Source of the DNA: DAOQVR01 sp035341665
Lineage (GTDB): Bacteria; Chloroflexota; Anaerolineae; JAAYZQ01
Reading direction: 5' to 3'
Length of the DNA: 64,000 bases
Assembly (NCBI GenBank): GCA_035341665.1
Contig: DAOQVR010000013.1
Location: 66,856 to 130,855 of the forward strand
The notes beneath the pieces were generated by a model that was not told the origin of the DNA, did not search any database, and worked only from the letters and a program-made list of their open reading frames with translations. The translations under genes were made by a program, and so were the position numbers. Shown here piece by piece: positions 1 through 7,235 of this stretch; the first letter of the stretch is position 1, and every line of letters begins with the position of its first letter.

Positions 1-1012
1 GCGTCTGCGTCCAGCGGAAGGGTGCCATGCCCCCGCTGACGGCTCCAGCGTAGGCCTCGGCGTAGAGCCGGCTGCTTCCGGTGGAGGAGAAGGCAAAGGC
101 TGCCTCCCCGCTTGTGAATGCGACATAATCACCGTAGGTGTCGGTAGGCCTCCAGGCGAGCCCGACCTCCAGCAGCCGGCGGATCAGCTCTAGGCTCTCG
201 ACACCGGGCGGGGCCTGGAAGGTGGCCCGCCGCGCGGTCTCGTCGATCTGCTGGCCGCCCCGGCTGCGGAGCCACGCATCAAAGGTGGTGACGCTCTCCA
301 CGACGGGGTAACACGGCCGGCCTGCGTACGCCCAGATGTCGTAGCAGGCCTGCTCGAATTCGCTCCAGGTCTTCGGGGACGAGTCCCATCCGGCCAATTC
401 CAGGAGGCTCTGGTTCACCCACAGACCGAGAGCATTCTGCGCGAAGGGAAAGCTCATCATCTGCCCCCCATACCCCGGAAGCTTCCCAGACTCGATAAGG
501 CCTGGGAAAAAGTCGGCCAACTCCTCCGCGCCGAGTCCGTTCTCGGCATCGACCAGAAACGGATCCAGCGGAATGACCGCTCCCTGGGCGGCATAGGTCG
601 AGATCATGCCTGGGAAGGCAACCGCGAGGTTCGGCAGCTCCCCGTCCGGGAGCGCCGAAAGCAGCGATTCGTGCAGGCCGACTGTGCCGCTCTTGGCCAC
701 AATGTCGACCTCGATTTCTGGATTGGCGGCGTGAAAGTCGCGGACCATCTCCCCCAGCAGCAGACCCATGGGCCGGTCGAGCGCATAGGGTTCCCAGAAG
801 AGCAGGACGGTGCCGGTCACAGGCACTGGTGCCTCGCTAGGCGCCGCCTCAATCGGAAAGGCCGCCGTTGGCAGAACTGCCACTTCTGTGGCGGGGGCAA
901 CCTCGCAGGCGGTGAGGAAGAAGCTGACCGCCAGACATGCGCAAACCAGTGTCAACCCGATCATCGAGCCGGGTGCGGGCGGTCTCTCCGGCACACGCGC
1001 CTCCTTTCCCAT
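1..1012 (-). CDS. ABC transporter extracellular solute-binding lipoprotein (partial)
   Basis: This is a family 1 extracellular solute-binding protein, the substrate receptor of a carbohydrate ABC importer, tethered outside the membrane. The ATG at 1012 opens a reading frame that runs uninterrupted for 337 codons off the window edge, so the C-terminus is missing. A signal peptide ends in a lipobox (LTAC, Cys near residue 36), followed by an Ala/Pro/Thr linker and a mature domain with typical features (LLFWEPYALDRP near residue 70, then FAQNALGLWVNQSLLELAGW). The sugar specificity cannot be read from sequence. Permease genes would be expected beyond the window. A promoter and a large dyad lie directly upstream. 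Family call is confident; substrate is unknown. Confidence 0.85.
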   Translation of the reverse strand, partial: MGKEARVPERPPAPGSMIGLTLVCACLAVSFFLTACEVAPATEVAVLPTAAFPIEAAPSEAPVPVTGTVLLFWEPYALDRPMGLLLGEMVRDFHAANPEIEVDIVAKSGTVGLHESLLSALPDGELPNLAVAFPGMISTYAAQGAVIPLDPFLVDAENGLGAEELADFFPGLIESGKLPGYGGQMMSFPFAQNALGLWVNQSLLELAGWDSSPKTWSEFEQACYDIWAYAGRPCYPVVESVTTFDAWLRSRGGQQIDETARRATFQAPPGVESLELIRRLLEVGLAWRPTDTYGDYVAFTSGEAAFAFSSTGSSRLYAEAYAGAVSGGMAPFRWTQT

Positions 1013-1094
1013 GTTGAGCCTCGCCGGGTACGCGGCGTGACGGGCCCATGACTGGCGCAGTGATGGGCCGCAAGCCACCGCGTTGTCAGCTCGC

Positions 1095-1123
1095 ATTGTA
1101 GCGCTATTCCAGGCACGGTGCAA
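1095..1123 (-). promoter_or_regulatory. sigma-70 promoter of the solute-binding protein gene
   Basis: On the minus strand the -35 TTGCAC (1123-1118) is followed by a 17 bp spacer and the -10 TACAAT (1100-1095), about 85 bp upstream of the solute-binding protein ATG. The -35 sits inside the dyad at 1109-1133. Confidence 0.7.
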
Positions 1124-1133
1124 ACGTGCCTGG
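1109..1133. promoter_or_regulatory. 9-bp perfect dyad, probable operator
   Basis: CCAGGCACG (1109-1117) and CGTGCCTGG (1125-1133) form a perfect inverted repeat with a 7-base centre. It covers the -35 element and part of the spacer of the minus-strand promoter, which is where a repressor would block polymerase. LacI- or GntR-type sugar regulators bind sites of this kind, but no regulator gene is visible nearby, so the partner is unknown. Confidence 0.6.
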
Positions 1134-1184
1134 TGACTCCTGCACTCGAGGTCGGCTGCCCCCGAAAAGGCCGGCTGCACGGCG

Positions 1185-1212
1185 TTGACAATTCCCTCGT
1201 TCTGTCTATAAT
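1185..1212 (+). promoter_or_regulatory. consensus sigma-70 promoter of the CBM48 gene
   Basis: TTGACA (1185-1190), a 16 bp spacer and TATAAT (1207-1212) match the sigma-70 consensus exactly. It lies about 75 bp upstream of the CBM48 gene and diverges from the solute-binding protein promoter. Confidence 0.8.
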
Positions 1213-1287
1213 GGAGAGGCACAGGCAGACACCTGTCCCCAGTTCCAGCTCGGATGGGTGTGATCAACCCGTGCGGCGGAGAGAAAG

Positions 1288-1614
1288 ATGATCCACAGGG
1301 AAGCAGCCAAGAATCCAGGGTGCGTGCGCGTTACCTTCGAGCTACCCTCGACCATGTGGGCCGAGCGGGTCAACCTTGTTGGCGAGTTCAACGGCTGGGA
1401 CACCACAGCCACACCCATGACCCACAATCGGCAGGATGCCAATTGGCGTGTCACGGTGGAGCTTGCCGCGGGCCGGCGTTACCGCTTCCGCTACCTTGTC
1501 GACGGAAGGGAGTGGCTGAACGACTGGCACGCAGACGACCACGTCGACAACCCGTATGGGTCGTACGACTCCGTCGTGGACCTGACCGGCTTTGGGGGCA
1601 CTTCCGAGCCCTAG
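1288..1614 (+). CDS. stand-alone CBM48 (isoamylase N-terminal, E-set) protein
   Basis: A 108-residue protein consisting of one carbohydrate-binding module 48 domain, the glycogen/starch-binding beta-sandwich found in branching and debranching enzymes and AMPK beta subunits. Diagnostic stretches are RVTFELP (13-19), VNLVGEFNGWD (28-38), WRVTVELAAGRRYRFRYLVDG (52-72) and the Trp/Asn-rich turn ending in NPYGSYDSVV. No catalytic domain and no signal peptide are present, so it is probably cytoplasmic and binds storage glucan. The ATG at 1288 follows a GGAGAGA Shine-Dalgarno. It is alone behind a consensus promoter. Its exact role (regulator, scaffold or orphan module) is unknown. Confidence 0.85.
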   Translation: MIHREAAKNPGCVRVTFELPSTMWAERVNLVGEFNGWDTTATPMTHNRQDANWRVTVELAAGRRYRFRYLVDGREWLNDWHADDHVDNPYGSYDSVVDLTGFGGTSEP

Positions 1615-1645
1615 GCCTCCTCGAAGGTAGTCGGCACATTGGGCC

Positions 1646-1674
1646 TTGACATATTGATAGTATCGTGGTATAAT
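1646..1674 (+). promoter_or_regulatory. consensus sigma-70 promoter of the LysM-PA14 gene
   Basis: TTGACA (1646-1651), a 17 bp spacer and TATAAT (1669-1674) are a perfect consensus promoter about 65 bp upstream of the LysM-PA14 ATG at 1739. Strong expression is expected. Confidence 0.85.
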
Positions 1675-1738
1675 ACGCTTAACTGAGATGTTTCCGGTAG
1701 ATAGAATAGTGGAATGTGTGCAAGGGAGTGAAAAAACG

Positions 1739-2947
1739 ATGAAAAGCCAAGGTGTCATCGTCGCAATCGTAGCCGCTCTGGTGCTATCCGGCCTGGTGCT
1801 CCCCGCTCCGGTAATTGCCGGCGGCTCCTCGTGCCATACTGTGATGCCGGGAGAGTCGGTGACGACCATCGCGGCCAAATACGGGGTCAGCGTGCAGGCG
1901 CTGATTGATGCCAACCACCTGGCAAATCCGAACGTAATCTACGTTGGGCAATGTTTGGCCATTCCTGCCAAGGCACCCGCACCTGCTCCCGCTCCAGTCA
2001 AGAGCTGCAAGACGACCTACACGGTCAAGGCCGGCGACTTTCTCAAGCAGGTCGCCGCGCGCTATGGTGTGAGCTGGCAGACGATTGCCCAACTGAATGG
2101 CCTTGTCAATCCTAACTACATCTACCCCGGCCAGAAGCTTGTGATCCCGGTCAAGTGCACCACCCCTGCGCCCAAACCGAAGCCGACTCCGGCCCCCGGC
2201 CCGTGGACTGCCCGGTACTGGCCAAACGCCTATCTCAGCGGGGACCCGAAGCTCACCAACCGCCCGGCCAGCGTCGCCTTCAACTGGGGCTCCAAGGGAC
2301 CAGGTGGCGGTGTTCCCGGCACGTACTTCTCGGCTCGCTTCACCCGTGACCAGGCGTTCGAAACGGGCAAGTACATCTTCCGCATCAAGGCGGATGATGG
2401 GGTACGGTTCTGGCTTGACGGCATCCTTGTGATCGACGAGTGGAAGGTGACCTCGGCAACCGAGTACTCGGTCGAGCGCCAGCTGGGAGCCGGCGTGCAT
2501 CACATCCAGATCGACTACTACCAGGCATGGGGCGTGGGAGTCCTGACTTTTGCCAGCGAGAAGGTGAACGGCGCGCCCTCCTGGACCTGCGAGTTCTTCA
2601 ACAACACGACGCTATCGGGAGCGCCCGTAACCACGCAGTACTACGGCTCGCTCAACTTCGACTGGGGCAACAAGGCACCGGTTGCCGGCATCACGGCTGA
2701 CTACTTCTCGGTACGCTGCACGGCACCCTACTCCTTTGCCGGTGGCACGTATCAGTTCCAGGCGACTGTGGATGACGGGGTCAAGCTCTATGTCGATGAC
2801 GCGCTCTTGATCGACCAGTGGCACTTCACGTCTGTCACCACATACACCGCCGACCGCGACCTGGCGGCGGGCACCCACACCGTCAAGGTTGAGTATTTCG
2901 AGAACAACGGGCTTGCAGTCCTGAAAACGGTCTGGACGCAGCGCTAG
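1739..2947 (+). CDS. secreted protein with two LysM and two PA14-like domains
   Basis: A 402-residue exported protein. Residues 1-27 form a signal peptide (MKSQG then a long hydrophobic run ending VIAGG). LysM domains at about 32-76 and 93-137 should bind peptidoglycan or another N-acetylglucosamine polymer. After an Ala/Pro linker come two PA14-like beta-sandwiches at about 156-270 and 275-400, each with the paired motif of a GVRFWLDG or GVKLYVDD strand followed by IDEW or IDQW. PA14 domains usually bind carbohydrate. The ATG at 1739 is preferred to the in-frame ATG at 1688 because it follows a purine-rich GGGAGTG site and begins the signal peptide. Likely cell-surface glycan binding; no catalytic residues are seen. 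Confidence 0.85.
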   Translation: MKSQGVIVAIVAALVLSGLVLPAPVIAGGSSCHTVMPGESVTTIAAKYGVSVQALIDANHLANPNVIYVGQCLAIPAKAPAPAPAPVKSCKTTYTVKAGDFLKQVAARYGVSWQTIAQLNGLVNPNYIYPGQKLVIPVKCTTPAPKPKPTPAPGPWTARYWPNAYLSGDPKLTNRPASVAFNWGSKGPGGGVPGTYFSARFTRDQAFETGKYIFRIKADDGVRFWLDGILVIDEWKVTSATEYSVERQLGAGVHHIQIDYYQAWGVGVLTFASEKVNGAPSWTCEFFNNTTLSGAPVTTQYYGSLNFDWGNKAPVAGITADYFSVRCTAPYSFAGGTYQFQATVDDGVKLYVDDALLIDQWHFTSVTTYTADRDLAAGTHTVKVEYFENNGLAVLKTVWTQR

Positions 2948-2967
2948 CTCGCCTCACTGTCAACCAA

Positions 2968-3015
2968 AGAGGGCCCTCTCCCTCGGCTCTGCCTGAGCTG
3001 GGGGGAGGGCCCTCC
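2968..3015. terminator. hairpin between convergent genes
   Basis: The arms around GAGGGCCCTCTCCC (about 2969-2982) and GGGGGAGGGCCCTCC (3000-3014) form a long GC-rich imperfect hairpin with only a weak T stretch. It lies between the converging LysM-PA14 and zinc-ribbon genes and probably terminates one or both transcripts. Confidence 0.5.
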
Positions 3016-3065
3016 TGCTTTCAGCGCTTGGCTGGCTGCTGTGCCTCGCGCCATCTTCGTCGTGA

Positions 3066-3962
3066 CTACTGCCAGTAAAAGACCTGCTCTTCGCTGGATG
3101 TGCTCAGGGGGAGGTAGGAAACCTTGCCTGCTGCGTCCGTGACTTTCAGGACGGCCCTGACGCGCCAGTGGTAGGCGCGGTTGGTTTCCTGGTCGGCCTG
3201 TAGGTAGAGGGCTGGATCGACGAACCACTGCGCGACTTGGACATAGACGGGTAGCACAACCTCGCTGCCCTGGCGGGTATAGCGCAGGGTGATCTCAAAG
3301 TACTGGTCCGGCCCGAGGGTGTAGGCGGATGTCCAGCTCATCTTGAGAGCCCGCCCAGATTCGGAAGACCCATTCTCTGGCAGCTGCGGGATAGGGGCAC
3401 CCAACAAGGGGAGCGTCGTTGGCGTGCTCATGGGCGGCGGGCGTGTGGCCGCCGCGCGAGTCCTGGTTGGTGTCGGACTGGGTGCCGTGGTGGCGGTAGG
3501 AGTCGCAGTGTGGGTTGGAGAAGGCGTGGAGGTGGGTACGGGGGTCAGGGTCGGTGTCGACGTGGGCGTCGGTGTCCGTGTTGGGGTTGGAGTACTCGTC
3601 GGAGTCAGCGAGGGAGTCAGGCTTGGGATCCGCAGCAATAGGCCTGGCACTTCCGTGGCGACCTCGCGCGCAGAGTGCACGACGGCCCGCGGTGGCAAGG
3701 TCTCGAAGGCTTGCCGCAGACGGGGGCCTGCCCATAGGCCGAACAGAGTGCCGAGCACGGCGAGGACGGCCAACAAGACTGGGCGAAGCCACTCACGCCG
3801 CAGAGGCTCCCCGCACCGCGGGCACAGCACCAGGCCCCGGCTCGCAGTGGCTCCGCAGCTCCGGCACCGGATCCTGCGCGCGCGGCGCTGCGGCTTGCCG
3901 CAGGCTGGGCAGACGACTTGGGCCTGCTCTATCTGCGCCCCACACCGCCTACACTTGCGCAG
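3066..3962 (-). CDS. double zinc-ribbon, single-pass membrane protein
   Basis: A 298-residue protein if the start is the CTG at 3962. Four CxxC knuckles (Cys 4/7, 18/21, 33/36, 47/50) form two zinc ribbons, followed by one membrane segment (LLAVLAVLGTLFGLW), a 70-residue Thr/Pro-rich linker, and a C-terminal domain with beta strands and a YHWRVRAV motif resembling fibronectin-type folds. A GTG at 3830 would leave only one CxxC pair. The reading frame is open back to the preceding rseP stop, and AGGAGG (3972-3967) lies 4 bases before CTG 3962; I therefore chose that start. It follows rseP by 18 bases. Function unknown; similar architectures are common in Chloroflexota. Confidence 0.7.
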   Translation of the reverse strand: MRKCRRCGAQIEQAQVVCPACGKPQRRARRIRCRSCGATASRGLVLCPRCGEPLRREWLRPVLLAVLAVLGTLFGLWAGPRLRQAFETLPPRAVVHSAREVATEVPGLLLRIPSLTPSLTPTSTPTPTRTPTPTSTPTLTPVPTSTPSPTHTATPTATTAPSPTPTRTRAAATRPPPMSTPTTLPLLGAPIPQLPENGSSESGRALKMSWTSAYTLGPDQYFEITLRYTRQGSEVVLPVYVQVAQWFVDPALYLQADQETNRAYHWRVRAVLKVTDAAGKVSYLPLSTSSEEQVFYWQ

Positions 3963-3980
3963 CTTTCCTCCTTGGGCTGC

Positions 3981-5261
3981 CTAGAACAGGTCGGACCAGT
4001 CCAGCGACGGCAGTGGATTGACCAGATCCTGCCAGGTGATGAGCAGCATCAGTCCGATGAGCAGTGCCATGCCGACGAGGTGTACCAGTCCCTCCTTCGC
4101 CGGATCGACCCGTCTGCCCCGTATGGCCTCGACGATCACGAACAGGATTCGGCCACCGTCAAGCGCGGGAAGAGGGAGAAGGTTGGTGACCGCCAGCGCT
4201 ACGCTGAGCGAGCCCAGCATCCTCATCACAGGGTACCACCAGCCTGTCTCAAGCGTATACCGCACCGCATCGCCGATAAGGCTGCCGATTCCCACCGGGC
4301 CCACTGGGCGTGCAAGCTCCGCGGGGATCAGGCCCCGTATCAACTGGACGGGCAAGGCCAGGGTGAGGGCTGCCATGGAGACGGCTTCCCGCAAGCCGAG
4401 CCAAAGCGACCGGTACCAGGGGTGGTGCACAAGGACCGTGCGCTGCCCGAGCAGAATGCCGGTCGGGCCTTCGCCGTCTGGTGGGTTCTCGCGAGGGACG
4501 ATGCTGAGGACGATGGTCTCCTCTCCCCGCAGCACCGTGAAGACAATAGGCGCTCCTGCCCGACCTCGGATGTACTCCTGCAAGCCTTCTATCGTCTCTA
4601 CGGAGTCGTCGTCGACGCGCATCAGCAAGTCCCCGGCCTGCAGCCCTGCTTGCTGTGCAGGGGAGTTGGCCGCCACCTCGGAAACCAGGATATTCGGCGG
4701 CTCCGCAACGGCTGGTGCCCCCACAATGAACGCCGTCGCGAAAAAGAGCACAGCGGTCACCAGGTTCATGATCGAGCCGGCGGCCAAGACCCAGATTCGG
4801 GTCAGCTTCCGCTTGCTTGCGAAACTCCCGGGGTCGCCCGGATCCTCCTCCCCACGCATCTTCGCGAAGCCGCCAAAGGGAATGGCATTAAGGGAGTAGA
4901 GCATGCCCCGGTCGATGAGCTCAACAGACTGCGCCTGGCCGGCCAGAGGATCCTCAGGTGCTACCACGCTCACGTCGGTCAGAACTAGGCGGCCCTTCTG
5001 GTCCTCCGCGGCATGGTAGGACACGAGCGATCCTGTCACAATCTCCTGTGGCACGCTCAGTCGGCGCGGGACGACAATAGTCCTTCCACCGATCACGATT
5101 CTGCCCTTGCTGCGCCAGAGGGACAGCAGGCGCGGAGGGTACCCGGCGCCGAACTCCTCGACCACGATTCCGGCTGCTCGCGCTGTGAGCATGTGTCCGA
5201 GCTCGTGCACCAAGACCATGATGCTGAGCGCGACGAGTAGTGAGACGATGGTTATGAGCAT
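3981..5261 (-). CDS. rseP: RseP-type site-2 intramembrane metalloprotease
   Basis: A 426-residue M50 zinc protease that cuts transmembrane substrates, classically anti-sigma factors or signal-peptide remnants. The first membrane helix carries HELGH (His19, Glu20, His23). A PDZ domain lies at about residues 190-270 (VAANSPAQQAGLQAGD), and the third zinc ligand is Asp368 in the LDGG motif of a C-terminal helix. Further hydrophobic helices fill the C-terminal third. Length fits the family. The start has AGGACAGG upstream. It lies 17 bases after the iscU-like gene and immediately before the zinc-ribbon gene, so the three are probably co-transcribed. Substrate unknown. Confidence 0.92.
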   Translation of the reverse strand: MLITIVSLLVALSIMVLVHELGHMLTARAAGIVVEEFGAGYPPRLLSLWRSKGRIVIGGRTIVVPRRLSVPQEIVTGSLVSYHAAEDQKGRLVLTDVSVVAPEDPLAGQAQSVELIDRGMLYSLNAIPFGGFAKMRGEEDPGDPGSFASKRKLTRIWVLAAGSIMNLVTAVLFFATAFIVGAPAVAEPPNILVSEVAANSPAQQAGLQAGDLLMRVDDDSVETIEGLQEYIRGRAGAPIVFTVLRGEETIVLSIVPRENPPDGEGPTGILLGQRTVLVHHPWYRSLWLGLREAVSMAALTLALPVQLIRGLIPAELARPVGPVGIGSLIGDAVRYTLETGWWYPVMRMLGSLSVALAVTNLLPLPALDGGRILFVIVEAIRGRRVDPAKEGLVHLVGMALLIGLMLLITWQDLVNPLPSLDWSDLF

Positions 5262-5278
5262 AGAGTCCTGTCCTTCGC

Positions 5279-5920
5279 TCAGGCTGACTTGATCTCGTGC
5301 CAGGCCATCTGGAGCTTTTCCAGCTGGTCCTCATTCACAGCCTCGTGATCGTCGTCGAACCCGGGCAACTGCAGGATCATCCGGAAGATCTGTGTCAGGC
5401 TGAGCTCCATCGGCTCCGCGTCGGGGTAAGCACCGAAGAGCGCGCGCACCATGCGCCCAAAGTCGTGCCAGTGAAGGGGCTCTCTAGCCTCGGGCGCGTC
5501 TTTCGGCTGGGTGACCTTTTCGTCAAGCAGTTCTGCGGCACGCTCCAGGTCTCCCTGCCTCCGGAAGTAATCGGCAAGCGCAGCGCGCAGTGCGTCGGCT
5601 GCGAGCACCGAGCAGTGCATCTTGATCGGCGGCAGACCGTCCAATGCCTCTGCAATGGCTTTGTTCGTAATCTCGAGCGCTTCCTCAATGGTCTTGCCCT
5701 TGAGCATCTCGGTCGCCATCGAGCTGGTGGCTATGGCAGCCCCGCAGCCAAAAGTGCGGAACTTGATGTCCGCGATCACGTTTCCCTCGACGCGGATAGA
5801 CATCTCCATCAAATCGCCGCATCGGGGGTTTCCCATACGCCCCACGCCGTCGGGGTTCTCGATCACCCCCACGTTGCGGGGGTTCATGAAGTGATCCATC
5901 ACTCTCTGGCTATAGTCCAA
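5279..5920 (-). CDS. IscU/NifU N-terminal-type Fe-S scaffold with C-terminal extension
   Basis: A 213-residue protein whose first 125 residues are an IscU-type scaffold for assembling iron-sulfur clusters. The three cluster cysteines are present: Cys34 (RCGD, with Asp36), Cys59 (FGCG) and Cys103 (MHCS). The remaining ~85 residues are an acidic extension not found in ordinary IscU, ending with two predicted helices. No cysteine desulfurase gene is adjacent in the window. The start is TTG at 5920, preceded by GAGG; a promoter lies at 5958-5986. The scaffold could serve the Fe-S aconitase-X encoded just upstream, though they are separate transcripts. Function of the extension is unknown. Confidence 0.88.
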   Translation of the reverse strand: MDYSQRVMDHFMNPRNVGVIENPDGVGRMGNPRCGDLMEMSIRVEGNVIADIKFRTFGCGAAIATSSMATEMLKGKTIEEALEITNKAIAEALDGLPPIKMHCSVLAADALRAALADYFRRQGDLERAAELLDEKVTQPKDAPEAREPLHWHDFGRMVRALFGAYPDAEPMELSLTQIFRMILQLPGFDDDHEAVNEDQLEKLQMAWHEIKSA

Positions 5921-5957
5921 CGTGCAACCTCACTGATTCTGGGTTCTGAGTGCTGCG

Positions 5958-5986
5958 ATGTTAGCACCCTTTCCATTACGCGGCAA
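5958..5986 (-). promoter_or_regulatory. promoter of iscU-like/rseP/zinc-ribbon genes
   Basis: On the minus strand TTGCCG (5986-5981), a 17 bp spacer and TAACAT (5963-5958) precede the TTG start of the Fe-S scaffold gene by about 38 bases. Confidence 0.55.
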
Positions 5987-6027
5987 GTTCGCTTGTTTGG
6001 CTCTCCCGTAAGTCATGGCACGGTGGC

Positions 6028-6846
6028 TCACAACCAGCGAATGACCGTGCCGCAGTCGCCTGCTTGCTCCTCCTGGAGGGCAGACGCCAGCGCGCCTGGC
6101 CGCTCGGCAGAGAGAATGCGCACTTCCATGCCGGGTACCTCCTCTGCCAGGCGCACCATTTCCCCAACCTTGGCTCGCATTCCACCCGTCACATCGGCCG
6201 CCCGCGATGCGCCCAGTCCCCGCTGGACGGACGGCCAGTTGGCCGGCGTGATCTCGGGCACGCGCTGTGCAGTCGGATCGGATCGCGGGTCGCTCGTGAA
6301 CACCCCGTCTACGTCGCTGATCAGGACCACTCTCCTAGGCTGCAGGCGGCGAGCTAGGAAGGCAAGCACCTGCTCCGTTGATACGATCGTTCCTCCGATG
6401 GTCTGATCTATCGCCACGTCCCCATACAGCAGCGGGACCAGCCCGCGAGCCAGCGCCTCCGCCACGACCGCCGTGTCCATCGCCACCAGCTGCCCCGAGT
6501 CACAGCGAACCAATGCGGACGGGGCAAGGCACCAGGCTGGCACGCCGGCGGCAAGCAACGAATCGGCCACCCTGCGGTTCAGGCGGCCGGCCGCCGCCGC
6601 CACTTCGGCAAAACCGTACCATTGCGCGGGCCCGTGGACACCAGCGCGCGTCCCGGTTCGCCTCGCCACGCTGTGCCCGTACGACCCGCTGCCGTGTCCA
6701 AGAACCAGGCGCAGCTCCGGGTGAGCGCGCAGTGCTTCAGCGATCTCCCCGGCCAGGCGCGCCAGGACCTGGGGCCGGGCTGTGTGTGGTCTGGTCTTGA
6801 CCGTGATCGCCGATCCGCCTAGCTTGCAGAAGACGAGCTCCTTCAT
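6028..6846 (-). CDS. ipk: isopentenyl phosphate kinase
   Basis: A 272-residue amino-acid-kinase-fold enzyme that phosphorylates isopentenyl phosphate with ATP to isopentenyl diphosphate, the last step of archaeal-type mevalonate pathways. Diagnostic motifs are KLGGS (Lys8), the GHGSGSYGH loop with the IPK-type catalytic His58, LISDVDGVFTSDP, and the C-terminal VTGGMRAKV. The ATG at 6846 overlaps the stop of the preceding gene by four bases (ATGA), implying translational coupling. It is the last gene of the operon that starts with ubiX. The neighbouring aconitase-X and UbiD genes make IPK far more likely than an aspartate or glutamate kinase relative. Confidence 0.92.
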   Translation of the reverse strand: MKELVFCKLGGSAITVKTRPHTARPQVLARLAGEIAEALRAHPELRLVLGHGSGSYGHSVARRTGTRAGVHGPAQWYGFAEVAAAAGRLNRRVADSLLAAGVPAWCLAPSALVRCDSGQLVAMDTAVVAEALARGLVPLLYGDVAIDQTIGGTIVSTEQVLAFLARRLQPRRVVLISDVDGVFTSDPRSDPTAQRVPEITPANWPSVQRGLGASRAADVTGGMRAKVGEMVRLAEEVPGMEVRILSAERPGALASALQEEQAGDCGTVIRWL

Positions 6847-7235
6847 CGTTCCACCAGGATCCAGTCGCTCGAAACACGAACCCGGTCGCCGGTCTGGATC
6901 TGGGAGATATCCACCTGGTCGACCATGGGGATGCCCCCGATGATCGCACCCACCGCGACAATCGGTTCGCTCTCCGAGTTGATGATGGCGGCCGGAGCCG
7001 TGCCTGCGCGCGCCATTCTGTAGAGGGTATAGGAGCCGACGGTACTGCCCTTTCCGGTCGGAAAGACTAGAACCCGCCCAGAGACGCACTGCCCCTCCAG
7101 GTCGTGACCCGGCTCAACGACGGTCCCTGTGTCGGGGTCTACCCCGCCCAAGAAGCCCACCGGAGCAGCCGAGACAAGCGCGACTCCGCACGCCTCACCG
7201 GGTTGAATGACCCGGCCCTGCAGCTCGATACTCAT
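6843..7235 (-). CDS. aconitase-X small subunit (DUF126), phosphomevalonate dehydratase
   Basis: A 130-residue swivel-domain subunit that completes the active site of aconitase-X enzymes. The conserved GKGSTVGSY motif (61-69, with catalytic-type Ser64) and APAAIIN are present. In archaea this subunit plus the large subunit dehydrate (R)-5-phosphomevalonate to trans-anhydromevalonate 5-phosphate. The chosen ATG at 7235 overlaps the large-subunit stop (ATGA, 7232-7235), and the stop overlaps ipk in the same way. An upstream in-frame extension is rejected because it reads through the large subunit. Hydroxyproline dehydratase is the alternative family activity but does not fit the neighbours. Confidence 0.9.
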   Translation of the reverse strand: MSIELQGRVIQPGEACGVALVSAAPVGFLGGVDPDTGTVVEPGHDLEGQCVSGRVLVFPTGKGSTVGSYTLYRMARAGTAPAAIINSESEPIVAVGAIIGGIPMVDQVDISQIQTGDRVRVSSDWILVER

